Assembly (NCBI GenBank): GCA_035937155.1
Contig: DASYVJ010000059.1
Location: 1 to 52,661, forward strand
From: Palsa-870 sp035937155
GTDB lineage: Bacteria > Chloroflexota > Dormibacteria > Dormibacterales > Dormibacteraceae
Reading direction: 5' to 3'
DNA length: 52,661 nucleotides
Every line of letters starts with the position of its first letter. Positions within the stretch are counted from its first letter, which is position 1. Below the pieces are notes generated by a model that ran no database searches, had not been told where the DNA came from, and worked only from the letters and a program-made list of their open reading frames with translations. Both the position numbers and the translations under genes were made by a program. Positions 38,191 through 46,048 of this stretch are shown in pieces.

Positions 38191-38949
38191 GAGTTGGCAC
38201 TAGCGACCCGCCGCCTGAGTTGGCCCGACTGCCGCAACACGCGCGACCTCGGTGGTCTTCCCGCACGCCGCGGCATCACCCGTAGTGGTGTGGTCATCCG
38301 CTCCGACAACGTCGCGAGCCTGACCCCCGCGGGGCGGCAGGCGATGATCGACTACGGCGTCACCACCGTGATCGACCTACGCGCGGCGTCGGAGCTCAAG
38401 GGCTCCCCCGGTCCGCCTTTCTCCGACTTCCAGAGCAGCAGTCCCGTCGCCACACCGGACGCGGCGACCAGCATCTCGGTCCTGCACCTGCCGCTCGTCG
38501 ATGACGAGACCGCGTCCGTCCTCAACGCGGCGCCCAACATGCCGGATCGGTACCGCCTGATGCTCGATCGGCGGCCGGCCGCCATCGGCGCGATTTTCAA
38601 CGCGGTCGCCGAAGCCGACGGCCCGGTCTTGTTTCACTGTTTCGCAGGCAAGGACCGGACGGGCCTGGTGGCCGCGATGCTGCTGTCGCTCGCCGGCGTC
38701 GACCCTGAGGCGATCGGGGCCGACTACGCCGAGACCGATACCCAGCTTGCCACTCGCTATGCGGAATGGCTCGCGAAGGCCGCACCCGAAAGGCTCGATG
38801 CAATGCGCGGCGAGCTGCGCTGCCCTCCGGAGTGGATGCTGGACACGCTCGAGTACGTGGTTCAGAGGTGGGGAGGTGTCGAGGCCTACCTCGAAGCGGC
38901 CGCCGTCTCGCCGGCCAACCTCGATCGCCTCACCTCGAAGCTGGCCTGA
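38188..38949 (+). CDS. Tyrosine-protein phosphatase (Y_phosphatase3 family)
   Basis: A protein of about 253 residues with the P-loop HCFAGKDRTG (Cys151 to Arg157, the CX5R nucleophile loop) and the family N-terminal block CRNTRDLGG; YGVTTVIDLRAASEL precedes the P-loop region. Related to bacterial PtpB-like phosphatases acting on phosphotyrosine or phosphoinositides; the target is unknown. The start is uncertain: GTG 38164, GTG 38188 and TTG 38194 are all in or next to a palindromic repeat and none has a clean ribosome-binding site. Convergent with the nitrile hydratase genes. Confidence 0.88.
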   Translation: MELALATRRLSWPDCRNTRDLGGLPARRGITRSGVVIRSDNVASLTPAGRQAMIDYGVTTVIDLRAASELKGSPGPPFSDFQSSSPVATPDAATSISVLHLPLVDDETASVLNAAPNMPDRYRLMLDRRPAAIGAIFNAVAEADGPVLFHCFAGKDRTGLVAAMLLSLAGVDPEAIGADYAETDTQLATRYAEWLAKAAPERLDAMRGELRCPPEWMLDTLEYVVQRWGGVEAYLEAAAVSPANLDRLTSKLA

Positions 38950-38962
38950 CCCTGGCAGGCTG

Positions 38963-39298
38963 CTAGAAGACTTCCTCTCGCACGCCCTGCCTGTACTCGT
39001 CGGCCCTATGCTCGAGCTCCTCGAGGCTGATGAGGCCCTCGTCTATCAATAAGTGCTCGAAGGCCGCCAGCCATCGTTCGTAATAGCGGGTTCCGTCGTC
39101 CTGAGGCCCGGCCGCCCCGATCTCGCCCTCGAGCCGGTCGCGAAAAGCCCCCCATCCAAACCGGTGCGAATCGCGCAAAGCGATGGCCATGCCGAACGCC
39201 CGGCCCTCCCAGGGTCGCTGGAAGACCAGCTCGCCATTGCGGCGCGGAATGGCGGCCGGGCCCTTCAAGTCGGCGACCTCGCGGTCGACGTCGCTCAT
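38963..39298 (-). CDS. Nitrile hydratase accessory protein (metallochaperone-like)
   Basis: A 111-residue protein of the nitrile hydratase accessory family, itself related to the N-terminal half of the beta subunit. Seen: NGELVFQRPWEGRAFGMAIAL, then FRDRLEGEI and YYERWLAAFEHLLIDEGLIS, matching the beta-subunit helices. In studied systems it loads cobalt and helps oxidise the active-site cysteines. Its ATG overlaps the alpha-subunit stop, giving the order beta-alpha-accessory. Confidence 0.9.
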   Translation of the reverse strand: MSDVDREVADLKGPAAIPRRNGELVFQRPWEGRAFGMAIALRDSHRFGWGAFRDRLEGEIGAAGPQDDGTRYYERWLAAFEHLLIDEGLISLEELEHRADEYRQGVREEVF

Positions 39299-39918
39299 GG
39301 CGTGACCGCCTCGGAAATGGCGACGACCGCGGTGCCGATCATCGCGTCTCGGCTCACCAGCGCAGCCAGTCGCTCCTCGGGCCAGCCCTCGGTTCCAGCC
39401 GGCCGCTCGGGAAGGACCATGTAGCGGAGGTCCGCGCTGGAGTCCCAGACCTTGATCTGGGTCTCATCCGGCTGGTCGACACCGAACTCGTGAAGTACAG
39501 CGCGCGGTTCGATCACCGCCCTCGAGCGATACGGAGCCGACTTGTACCACACCGGCGGTAGGCCGAGCAGGAACCAGGGATAGCAGGAGCAAAGCGTGCA
39601 TACCACCAGGTTGTGGATGCCGGGCCGGTTCTCCACGACCTCCAGGTGAAGGTCCTGGCTATCGATCCCGAGCTCTGCGATGGCTGCCGTACCGTCGGCG
39701 AGGAGTCGGGCCTTGAACGCCGTGTCGGTCCAGGCTCGCGCGACGACTTTGGCGCCGACCATCGGGCCGATGTCGTGCTCAAAGCGGTACACGACCCGGT
39801 CAACTGCGTCGCTTGTGATAAGACCTTTCTCGACCAGCAGAGACTCGACCGCCAGGGCGCGCGCCTCGAGGTCAGACAGTTCCGCGTGGCCGTGCTGATG
39901 CGGATGCTCGTGACTCAT
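39295..39918 (-). CDS. Nitrile hydratase alpha subunit, cobalt type
   Basis: Metal-binding subunit that hydrates nitriles to amides, 207 residues. The metal claw is VCTLCSC (Cys107, Cys110, Ser111, Cys112); Thr in the second position marks cobalt rather than iron enzymes. The ending RYMVLPERPAGTEGW fits the family. A His-rich start (HEHPHQHGHAE) may hold metal. I chose ATG 39918 (ATGA overlap with the beta gene, GGAGGAG nearby); ATG 39936 would add six residues. No amidase or cobalt transporter gene is adjacent. Confidence 0.95.
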   Translation of the reverse strand: MSHEHPHQHGHAELSDLEARALAVESLLVEKGLITSDAVDRVVYRFEHDIGPMVGAKVVARAWTDTAFKARLLADGTAAIAELGIDSQDLHLEVVENRPGIHNLVVCTLCSCYPWFLLGLPPVWYKSAPYRSRAVIEPRAVLHEFGVDQPDETQIKVWDSSADLRYMVLPERPAGTEGWPEERLAALVSRDAMIGTAVVAISEAVTP

Positions 39919-40484
39919 TCCAGGTACTCCTCCCATAAGTCCATCGAAACCGAATCATTGGAAAGACCGTCGTTGCCCCACAGCTCCCGGCCGTTGAAGC
40001 GCACCGTGTAAACCGGCTGCCAAACCAGCGCCATCCCATCGGCACGGAGGTCGGGAAGTGGATAAGGGCCGTGGATGAGCTCGACGATGCCGCTCTTGCC
40101 TCGCGCGTAGCGAGCCAGTCGCGTGTGGTGGTGGGGGTGGAAGCTCCTGGTTCGGACTTCGTCCCCGACCTCGAAACGTGGGTTGAGCCGGGGCGGAGCC
40201 GTGCTGTTCGGGAGAGCCTTGGCAGGTTCGACGCTTTTCTCGGCGATCAGACGCTCGAGCGCCCCCAGCCATCGCTCGTAATAGCTCGCGCGGAGGTAAT
40301 CGGCCGGCGGGATCTGCTCGATCGTCCAGCGCATCTCGTCAAGGTTGAAGAGGCCGGCAAGTCTGGCGAGGCGCATCATCGCGTAGACGCGGCCTTCCCA
40401 GCCCTCGTGAAAGACAGGTTCGCTCTTCTCCGCGACCACCGGACCGTGGCCGTGCTGGCCGCCGAGGTCGTGGCCCCCGTTCAC
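39915..40484 (-). CDS. Nitrile hydratase beta subunit
   Basis: Beta subunit, 189 residues from GTG 40484, giving the family start VNGGHDLGGQHGHGPV; the frame stays open for 50 codons more upstream but that part overlaps the next gene. Middle blocks EGWEGRVYAMMRL and ASYYERWLGALERLI match, and the C-terminal SH3-like domain has FEVGDEVRTRSF, ARGKSGIVELIHGPYPLPD and YTVRFNGRELWG. Somewhat shorter than typical (about 220-230) because the central linker is short. Confidence 0.93.
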   Translation of the reverse strand: MNGGHDLGGQHGHGPVVAEKSEPVFHEGWEGRVYAMMRLARLAGLFNLDEMRWTIEQIPPADYLRASYYERWLGALERLIAEKSVEPAKALPNSTAPPRLNPRFEVGDEVRTRSFHPHHHTRLARYARGKSGIVELIHGPYPLPDLRADGMALVWQPVYTVRFNGRELWGNDGLSNDSVSMDLWEEYLE

Positions 40485-40525
40485 GCGTTCAGGGTAGGCC
40501 ACTCCGGGAGACCGCGGCCCGCTGC

Positions 40526-41500
40526 TCAGGCTAGCAAAGACTCCATCGTCTGCCCGAGCGTGTCCAACGAAACGCGATACCGATCCGTCCTGCGATGCCG
40601 CATCGCGCCCGGCACCAGCTCGAGCATCATCCACTCGCCTTCGACTCTGGCGAGCGTGGCCAGCTCCACGCTCGGAATGAAGAGGCAGTCATTTTCGAAC
40701 AGGTTCGAGTCGCGATTCCAGCCCAGCACGCAGATAAAGGTCGACGGTGAGGAGCGGAAGCTCGACCGTCTCACGTAAACCCGATTCTCGAGGTGCTCCT
40801 TGTCCCAGCCAACGGTCTTCACCTGCACCCCAAGGAATCGATGCGTCGAAACGTGGCGAGCCAGCACCTCCACCGTCTCCAGGTCGGGAAAGGGCCGGAA
40901 GAGATTGAGCGCCTTCGCTTCGGCCAATCGCCGGATCACCTCCGTCTCGCCCAGGAATCCCTCGCGTCCACGGTCCACACCAGGCCTGAGCTCCTCATCA
41001 GCCGGCGCCGTCTCGGCGAGTCGCACCGCCCCGAACCGTTCCGCCAGCCGCTCGCGAGCCACCAGGTAAGGCGCCCACCTCGATCCGCCTCCATCGTGCA
41101 GACCGAAGGCCGCGGTCAGGTATTCGCGCCCGTTCACCACGTCATGCACGGCCAGCGACCGGAACCTGGCTTCGTCGACAACCAGAAGAAAAGAACCCAG
41201 CTGCTCGCCGTCCACCAGGGTGGCCACCATGAGCGCCTCGTCGTCCACCAGGCTGCTCGCGGTCACCGTGATGTGCACCTGGCCGGCCGGCGTGAGCGAA
41301 GTCCTGGCCTTGACCTGCACGGCCACGTATGCGCCGTCAACGAGCCGATGCACCACCGCGTCGATGCCCATATCCCTGAGTGGGAGGAACACGTGCAGGC
41401 CGCCCATCGACTGGCGAACCAGCTCCGCCCAAACCTTGAACTCCGCCACCTGTCCCGCGGCCAGGGTCTGGCCGTGATGCCACCGAACGTCCCCTTCCAT
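40526..41500 (-). CDS. Uncharacterised protein with two PD-(D/E)XK-like lobes
   Basis: A 324-residue protein I cannot name. ATG 41500 has AAGGAC upstream; the frame extends 16 codons further without need. Two halves look alike: the first has AGQVAEFKVWAEL, GIDAVV and VAVQVKAR; the second GETEVIRRLAEA, ETVEV and LGVQVKTVG. Each repeats the E...D/E...QxK layout of PD-(D/E)XK nuclease folds. No partner methyltransferase or helicase is nearby. It lies 41 bases upstream of the nitrile hydratase genes on the same strand, so may share their transcript, and is divergent from a small ribbon-helix-helix-like gene. Nuclease function is inference. Confidence 0.7.
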   Translation of the reverse strand: MEGDVRWHHGQTLAAGQVAEFKVWAELVRQSMGGLHVFLPLRDMGIDAVVHRLVDGAYVAVQVKARTSLTPAGQVHITVTASSLVDDEALMVATLVDGEQLGSFLLVVDEARFRSLAVHDVVNGREYLTAAFGLHDGGGSRWAPYLVARERLAERFGAVRLAETAPADEELRPGVDRGREGFLGETEVIRRLAEAKALNLFRPFPDLETVEVLARHVSTHRFLGVQVKTVGWDKEHLENRVYVRRSSFRSSPSTFICVLGWNRDSNLFENDCLFIPSVELATLARVEGEWMMLELVPGAMRHRRTDRYRVSLDTLGQTMESLLA

Positions 41501-41593
41501 GGGCGAAATTGTCCTTAACAGGCTGGGTTGGCGCCAGCGCCCAGGCACCTGAAACTCATACCGTCACCAAACATCAACGTGGAGGATCTATCG
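41501..41593. promoter_or_regulatory. Divergent intergenic region with inverted repeat
   Basis: The gap between the PD-(D/E)XK-like gene (minus) and the ribbon-helix-helix-like gene (plus) holds an inverted repeat CTGGG (41523-41527) / CCCAG (41540-41544) around a perfect TGGCGCCA palindrome (41529-41536). GGAGG at 41581 is the ribosome-binding site of the small gene. An operator role is a guess from position. Confidence 0.3.
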
Positions 41594-41824
41594 ATGAAGA
41601 AGGAAGCGCCGGTGGTCAAGCAGATGTACAGGCTCAACGTTGAGCCGCGAGTCGTGGATCAGCTCGCGAAGCTTGCGTCACGAACGGGAGAGCCGAAGAC
41701 GCGTCTCGCGACGCGCCTGTTCACAGAAGCGGTGCTGGGTTTCAAACCGACCCGTTCCCCTCTCCCGCGCCAGCGCGAGAGGGCCAGGGTGAGGGTCGCG
41801 AGAGCAGTTCTGGCGAAGACCTAG
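41594..41824 (+). CDS. Small ribbon-helix-helix-like protein with repeat-derived tail
   Basis: A 76-residue protein from ATG 41594 with GGAGG eight bases upstream. The part YRLNVEPRVVDQLAKLASRTGE, then RLATRLFTEAVLGF, has the strand-helix-helix pattern of CopG/Arc-type regulators, though similarity is only by eye. From about residue 53 the frame runs through a palindromic repeat, giving RSPLPRQRERARVRVARAV; in this copy the TAG of the repeat is CAG, so translation continues to a later stop. That TAG shares its CTAG with the opposing acyl-CoA synthetase stop. Confidence 0.65.
   Translation: MKKEAPVVKQMYRLNVEPRVVDQLAKLASRTGEPKTRLATRLFTEAVLGFKPTRSPLPRQRERARVRVARAVLAKT
41756..41794 (+). repeat. 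Palindromic repeat family 1, copy D (inside coding region)
   Basis: Arms CCCTCTC (41757-41763) / GAGAGGG (41776-41782) with an inner GCGC/GCGC pair and a two-base bulge, followed by CCAGGGTGAGGG. The T-to-C change in CTAG removes the stop codon seen in the other copies. Translated as part of the small protein's C-terminus. Confidence 0.88.
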
Positions 41825-43704
41825 CGCGCCGCCATCTCGGCCGCCTCACGGTCCGGGTCCACGGAGTGGCCGCCCGGCGGCTCGGCGTACATCGCCTCGA
41901 TCTGAGCTTGGTACTTGCTGTGGATCACCCGGCGCTTGAGCTTCATGGTCGGGGTCAGCTCCTCGGACTCCGGCGACCACTCTGTCGGAAGGATGGTGAA
42001 CCGCTTGAACTGCTCAACGCGCGACAGGTGGGTGTTCGCCATCGTCAGCGCGCGCCGCACCTCATCAAGCACAAGCGGATGCTCCACCAGCTCAGGCATC
42101 GGCGCGGCGGGGATCCCGTGCGCCTTGGCCCAAAGTGGCGCCACCTGCGGATCCAGCACGACGAGCACCGAAATGAACTTGAGGCCGTCGCCGATCGCCA
42201 CCGCCTGGCCGATGATCGGGCTCGACTTGGCGAGTGCCTCGAGGTTGGCGGGCGAGATGTTCTTGCCCGCGGAATTGATGATCAGCTCCTTCTTGCGGTC
42301 GACGATCCGGAACTGCCCGTCGGTGCCGAGCTGGCCGATGTCGCCGCTGTGCACCCAGCCGTCGGCATCGATCATCTCCGCCGTCTTCTCGGGGTCTCTG
42401 TAGTAACCGACCATCACGTTGCCACCGCGCACCAGGATCTCCCCGTCCTCCGCCAGCCGGACCTCCACACCCGCGATGGCGTTGCCGATCGACGGTGCTT
42501 TGTGGTCCCCAAGAGGCACAGCCGTCGCAGGCCCTGTCAGCTCGCTCATGCCCCAGACCTCGAAGAGCGGCATGCCGATCGCAGCCCAGAACTCGTGGAC
42601 CTCGGGCCTGCACGGAGCTGTTGATGTGATCGGCACCGTGCAGCGCTCCAGGCCGATTTTCGAGCGAAGCAGCATGAACAGGGGCTGTGCGCGCTCGACC
42701 ACTGAGGCAAGCTCTGCCGGAACCGGCTGGCCGTCCCGTCGCAGCCGATACGCGGAGATCGCAGCAGACAAAGCGCCCTGCGCCATCTGGCGCTTTGCCT
42801 CGTCCGGCTCCGCGGCGAGCCCTGCCTGCAGCCCGGCCATCAACTTTTCCCACACCCGGGGCACGCCGACGAATTCTGTCGGTCGAGCCTCCAGGAGGTA
42901 TGGCAGAAGCAGGTTGACGTCGGGGCAAAGCCAGACATCGTGTCCGTAGAAAATGCCGCCCCATTGAGAGGTGAACCTCTCGGCTACATGTGCGAGCGGC
43001 AGGTAGCTGACGAGCGTCTGGTTGCCAAGCTCCAGGAACCTGCGCAGCGATTCGAGAGTCCACGCCACGTTGTTGTGCGAGTACACGACGCCCTTCGGCG
43101 GGCCGGTCGTTCCCGACGTGTAGATCAGGCTGATCGTGTCCTCGGGACCCACGGCCTTCCATGAACGATCGAACTCCGCCGGCGAGTGCGCGTAAAGGTC
43201 TCTGCCCTTGGCCAACAGCGAATCCCACGACATCACACCTTCGGGCGCCGCACCTCTGACCAGCACGATGTGCTTCAGGTTCGGAGTCGACGCCTTGATG
43301 GCGATGAACTTCTCGAGGAACCCCTCATCCTCAACGAATGCCACCGTCGCCTCCGAGTGGTTGGCCACGTACTCGACTTGCTCGGGGGCCAGCGTGTTGT
43401 AGACACTGATCGCCGCGCCACCCGCATGCACGATGCCCAGGTCGGCGATCACGTGCTCCGGCACGTTGCGCGCCATGATCAATCCAAACTGGCCAGGGCC
43501 GAAGCCCAGCGAGCGCAGTGCCAGCGTGACGGCCGCGACCTCATCCCGGTAGCCGTTCCAGGTGAGGGATCGCCATTCGCCATCCTCTTTCCACCGCAGC
43601 GCCGACCGGTCGCCCCACTTCGCGACCGCGTCCGCGAACAGGGTGCAAACCGTCTTTCCTGACACCACCCGGTCGATTTCTGCGCGTTCGGCGAGCACGT
43701 CCAT
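41821..43704 (-). CDS. Long-chain acyl-CoA synthetase (AMP-binding, FadD15-like)
   Basis: Activates fatty acids to acyl-CoA through an acyl-adenylate, 627 residues. The AMP-binding P-loop YTSGTTGPPKG is at residues 195-205; EVWGMSELTGPAT, the DGWVHSGDIG motif and RKKELIINSAGKNISP (the hinge and A8 region) are all present. It resembles the large bacterial FadD15/FACL group. Possible role in fatty-acid uptake or membrane remodelling. Divergent from the small membrane protein gene 34 bases away. Confidence 0.95.
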   Translation of the reverse strand: MDVLAERAEIDRVVSGKTVCTLFADAVAKWGDRSALRWKEDGEWRSLTWNGYRDEVAAVTLALRSLGFGPGQFGLIMARNVPEHVIADLGIVHAGGAAISVYNTLAPEQVEYVANHSEATVAFVEDEGFLEKFIAIKASTPNLKHIVLVRGAAPEGVMSWDSLLAKGRDLYAHSPAEFDRSWKAVGPEDTISLIYTSGTTGPPKGVVYSHNNVAWTLESLRRFLELGNQTLVSYLPLAHVAERFTSQWGGIFYGHDVWLCPDVNLLLPYLLEARPTEFVGVPRVWEKLMAGLQAGLAAEPDEAKRQMAQGALSAAISAYRLRRDGQPVPAELASVVERAQPLFMLLRSKIGLERCTVPITSTAPCRPEVHEFWAAIGMPLFEVWGMSELTGPATAVPLGDHKAPSIGNAIAGVEVRLAEDGEILVRGGNVMVGYYRDPEKTAEMIDADGWVHSGDIGQLGTDGQFRIVDRKKELIINSAGKNISPANLEALAKSSPIIGQAVAIGDGLKFISVLVVLDPQVAPLWAKAHGIPAAPMPELVEHPLVLDEVRRALTMANTHLSRVEQFKRFTILPTEWSPESEELTPTMKLKRRVIHSKYQAQIEAMYAEPPGGHSVDPDREAAEMAAR

Positions 43705-43738
43705 AGACGGGAATACACTACTCGCTGGTGGGGCGCGC

Positions 43739-44275
43739 TTGATCTACGTAAGATCGCGCCGGTCGATCGTGACGCTGGGGGCTGCCGGGCTTGCGTTCGC
43801 GCTTGCGTTTGGCGTCCTGGCGGCGATCGCTGCGGACCTGCCCGCGGGCTGGGTCGCGGGTCTTGCCCTGGCCGTCGGCTCGCTGGGCGGCGCGGCGGTC
43901 GCCGGGTGGGCCGGCTGGGGCCTGAAGAGGTGGCCGTTAGGCAAGCTGGCGTTCTTCCGCGACCGCCTGGTGGTCATCCAGAGGAACCATGAGATGCGCG
44001 CGCTCTGGTCGTCGATGGAGACGGTGACCCTCTCCGAGCCCGGTGCCTGGCCGCATGTCCGCCTGACGGACCGCCTCACGATCAGTTTCAAGAACGAAGG
44101 GCCGCTCGCGTTCAAACCCGCGCAGTTCGGACTGAACCCGTCCGCCTGCCGGGATCTCATCATCCGGTTGCGCGACGATCCCCGGCTCCGGGCCCGCCTG
44201 CCAGAGTTCGACTCCGTGCGCGACCTGGCCGTCACGCCGATCGTCGCCGGCGAGCTGATCGAACCTCGACTTTAG
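43739..44275 (+). CDS. Small membrane protein with cytoplasmic PH-like domain
   Basis: A 178-residue protein from TTG 43739; no ATG is in frame nearby, and the upstream open frame overlaps the divergent gene. Two hydrophobic segments (about residues 12-32 and 38-60, Ala/Gly/Leu-rich) form a hairpin, followed by a soluble part with alternating strands (LGKLAFFRDRLVVIQ, ALWSSMETVTLSE, RLTISFKNEGPLAFKPAQFG) reminiscent of bacterial PH domains. I do not recognise a specific family. A TACACT at 43714-43719 could be its -10 box. Stands alone before argF. Confidence 0.6.
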   Translation: MIYVRSRRSIVTLGAAGLAFALAFGVLAAIAADLPAGWVAGLALAVGSLGGAAVAGWAGWGLKRWPLGKLAFFRDRLVVIQRNHEMRALWSSMETVTLSEPGAWPHVRLTDRLTISFKNEGPLAFKPAQFGLNPSACRDLIIRLRDDPRLRARLPEFDSVRDLAVTPIVAGELIEPRL

Positions 44276-44300
44276 CCTCGCCGGTGCCGTCCGAGCGATC

Positions 44301-45233
44301 ATGATCGCGTCGGTGAATCTCCAGGGCCGTGACCTCATCGACATCGCCGACCTCGACGCCGCCGAGCTGCGCCAGGTGATCGACCTCGCCCACGCGATCA
44401 AGGCAGGCCGCTGGTCAGGCCGCCCGTTGGTAGGCAAGCACATCGCCATGCTGTTTCAGAAGCCCTCCCATCGCACTCGCGTCTCCTTTGAGGTGGGCAT
44501 CGCCAGGCTCGGGGGAACCACCACGACGCTGTCCGAGCAGGACGTGCAGCTCGGCGTCCGGGAGACTGTCGCCGACGCCGCGCGCGTGCTCGATCAGTAC
44601 GTGGACGGCGTCGTCGCCCGCCTGCGCAGCCACGCCGACCTGCTCGAGCTGGCCGCGGCCTCCGTCAAGCCGGTGATCAACGGGCTCACGGACCGCTCGC
44701 ACCCATGTCAGATCCTCGCCGACCTCGTCACCTTGGAAGAGGTCCGGGGCGAGCTGTCGAAGCATCACGTCGTCTACCTCGGTGACGGAAACAACGTCGC
44801 GGCCTCACTGATCGAAGCCTCGGCCCTGGCAGGTTTTGCGCTCACAGTTATCTCACCCCCCGGCTATCTCCCCAACGAGTCGGTGCTCGAACGCGCGCGT
44901 GGCATCGCCTCAGGGACGTTTCAGGTCATGCTGACTAGCGACCTCTCGAATCTGGGTAAAACAACAGCGATCTACACAGACGTATGGGCATCGATGGGAC
45001 AAGAAGGCGAGAGAGATGAGAGGCGCAAGGCTTTTGCGCCTTACCAGGTGAACCGGGCCGTGATGGACGCTGCCCCTGAAGCGGTGTTCATGCACTGTCT
45101 CCCGGCACATCGTGGGGAGGAGGTGACCGACGAGGTCATCGACGGACCACGCTCGGTCGTGTTCCAGCAGGCCGGCAACCGGCTCTACGCCCAGATGGCC
45201 GTGATGGCCGAGCTGATGGGGGCTGAGGATTGA
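44301..45233 (+). CDS. argF: Ornithine carbamoyltransferase
   Basis: Makes citrulline from ornithine and carbamoyl phosphate, 310 residues from ATG 44301. Carbamoyl phosphate site SHRTR (56-60), HPCQ (134-137), the ornithine-loop DVWASMG (227-233) typical of ornithine rather than aspartate enzymes, and HCLPAHRGEE (265-274). No other arginine gene is adjacent. Its stop overlaps the cdaA start (TTGA), so it is co-translated with c-di-AMP genes. Confidence 0.95.
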   Translation: MIASVNLQGRDLIDIADLDAAELRQVIDLAHAIKAGRWSGRPLVGKHIAMLFQKPSHRTRVSFEVGIARLGGTTTTLSEQDVQLGVRETVADAARVLDQYVDGVVARLRSHADLLELAAASVKPVINGLTDRSHPCQILADLVTLEEVRGELSKHHVVYLGDGNNVAASLIEASALAGFALTVISPPGYLPNESVLERARGIASGTFQVMLTSDLSNLGKTTAIYTDVWASMGQEGERDERRKAFAPYQVNRAVMDAAPEAVFMHCLPAHRGEEVTDEVIDGPRSVVFQQAGNRLYAQMAVMAELMGAED

Positions 45234-46048
45234 TCCAGTTCCTCCAGCAGCTTGGCGATGTCATCCGCCACCTCGGCATCATCGAGGTGTTCGACGTCGC
45301 GGTCGTAGCTGTCGTGCTGTATCTGCTCCTGCGCCTGCTGCGCGGAACTCAGGGCACGCAGATCGTGGTCGGCCTGATCCTGCTGGCGGTCATCGGCGTC
45401 GTCGCCACACAGTTCAACCTCGTCCTTCTCTCGTGGCTCTTCAGGAATGCCAGCTTCTTCATCATCATCGCCGTCATCGTCATGTTCCAGCCGGAGCTGC
45501 GCCGTGTGCTGGACCAGCTCGGCCGAATCGGACACATCGGCCGGCCGCTGTCCAACTACAACCAGCGGCTCTACACCCAGGCCATCTCGGAGGCGATCCG
45601 TGCCACGGAGCGCTTGAGCACCAAGAAGACCGGCGCTCTCATCGCGTTCGAGCGCGAGGTGGGGCTGGAGGACTACGCCGCGACCGGCGTCCGGATCAAC
45701 GGTGAGATCTCCGCCGAGATGCTGCAGTCCATCTTCTATCCCAACTCGCCACTGCATGACGGCGCCGTCATCGTCCGCGGCAACAAGATCGTCGCCGCGG
45801 GCTGTCTCCTTCCGCTTCCGGAGGAAGGCATCGTCCGCGAAAGGCTTGGCACGCGACACCGTGCGGCGCTGGGCCTGTCGCTGGCATCCGACGCGCTGGT
45901 CCTCGTAGTCTCAGAAGAGACAGGGAACATCTCAGTGATAGAAGAAGGAAAGATCACACGCAATCTGGATGCTGACGGGCTCCGCCGGAGGGTCAGCGTT
46001 AAGGTGCCGACGCCCAACGGCAACGGCTTCCTGAGGTTCCGCAGGTGA
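45230..46048 (+). CDS. cdaA: Diadenylate cyclase (c-di-AMP synthase), membrane-bound
   Basis: Condenses two ATP to cyclic di-AMP, 272 residues from TTG 45230 in a TTGA overlap with argF. Three membrane helices (about residues 14-36, 42-60, 64-86) precede the DAC domain with DGA (177-179, in SPLHDGAVIV) and RHR (209-211, in GTRHRAALGLS), both catalytic motifs intact. The following cdaR gene and glmS nearby match the cdaA-cdaR-glmM/glmS arrangement of Firmicutes, linking c-di-AMP to cell-wall precursor supply. Confidence 0.96.
   Translation: MIQFLQQLGDVIRHLGIIEVFDVAVVAVVLYLLLRLLRGTQGTQIVVGLILLAVIGVVATQFNLVLLSWLFRNASFFIIIAVIVMFQPELRRVLDQLGRIGHIGRPLSNYNQRLYTQAISEAIRATERLSTKKTGALIAFEREVGLEDYAATGVRINGEISAEMLQSIFYPNSPLHDGAVIVRGNKIVAAGCLLPLPEEGIVRERLGTRHRAALGLSLASDALVLVVSEETGNISVIEEGKITRNLDADGLRRRVSVKVPTPNGNGFLRFRR

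Noticed and set aside
39295..40484. Thiocyanate hydrolase instead of nitrile hydratase
   Set aside because: The CTLCSC claw is shared, but the subunit sizes and beta-alpha-accessory order fit nitrile hydratase better; not fully excluded.
42092..43228. 378-codon minus-strand frame overlapping the acyl-CoA synthetase
   Set aside because: Alternative frame of the same strand; the Arg/Gly/Pro-rich product lacks any motif.
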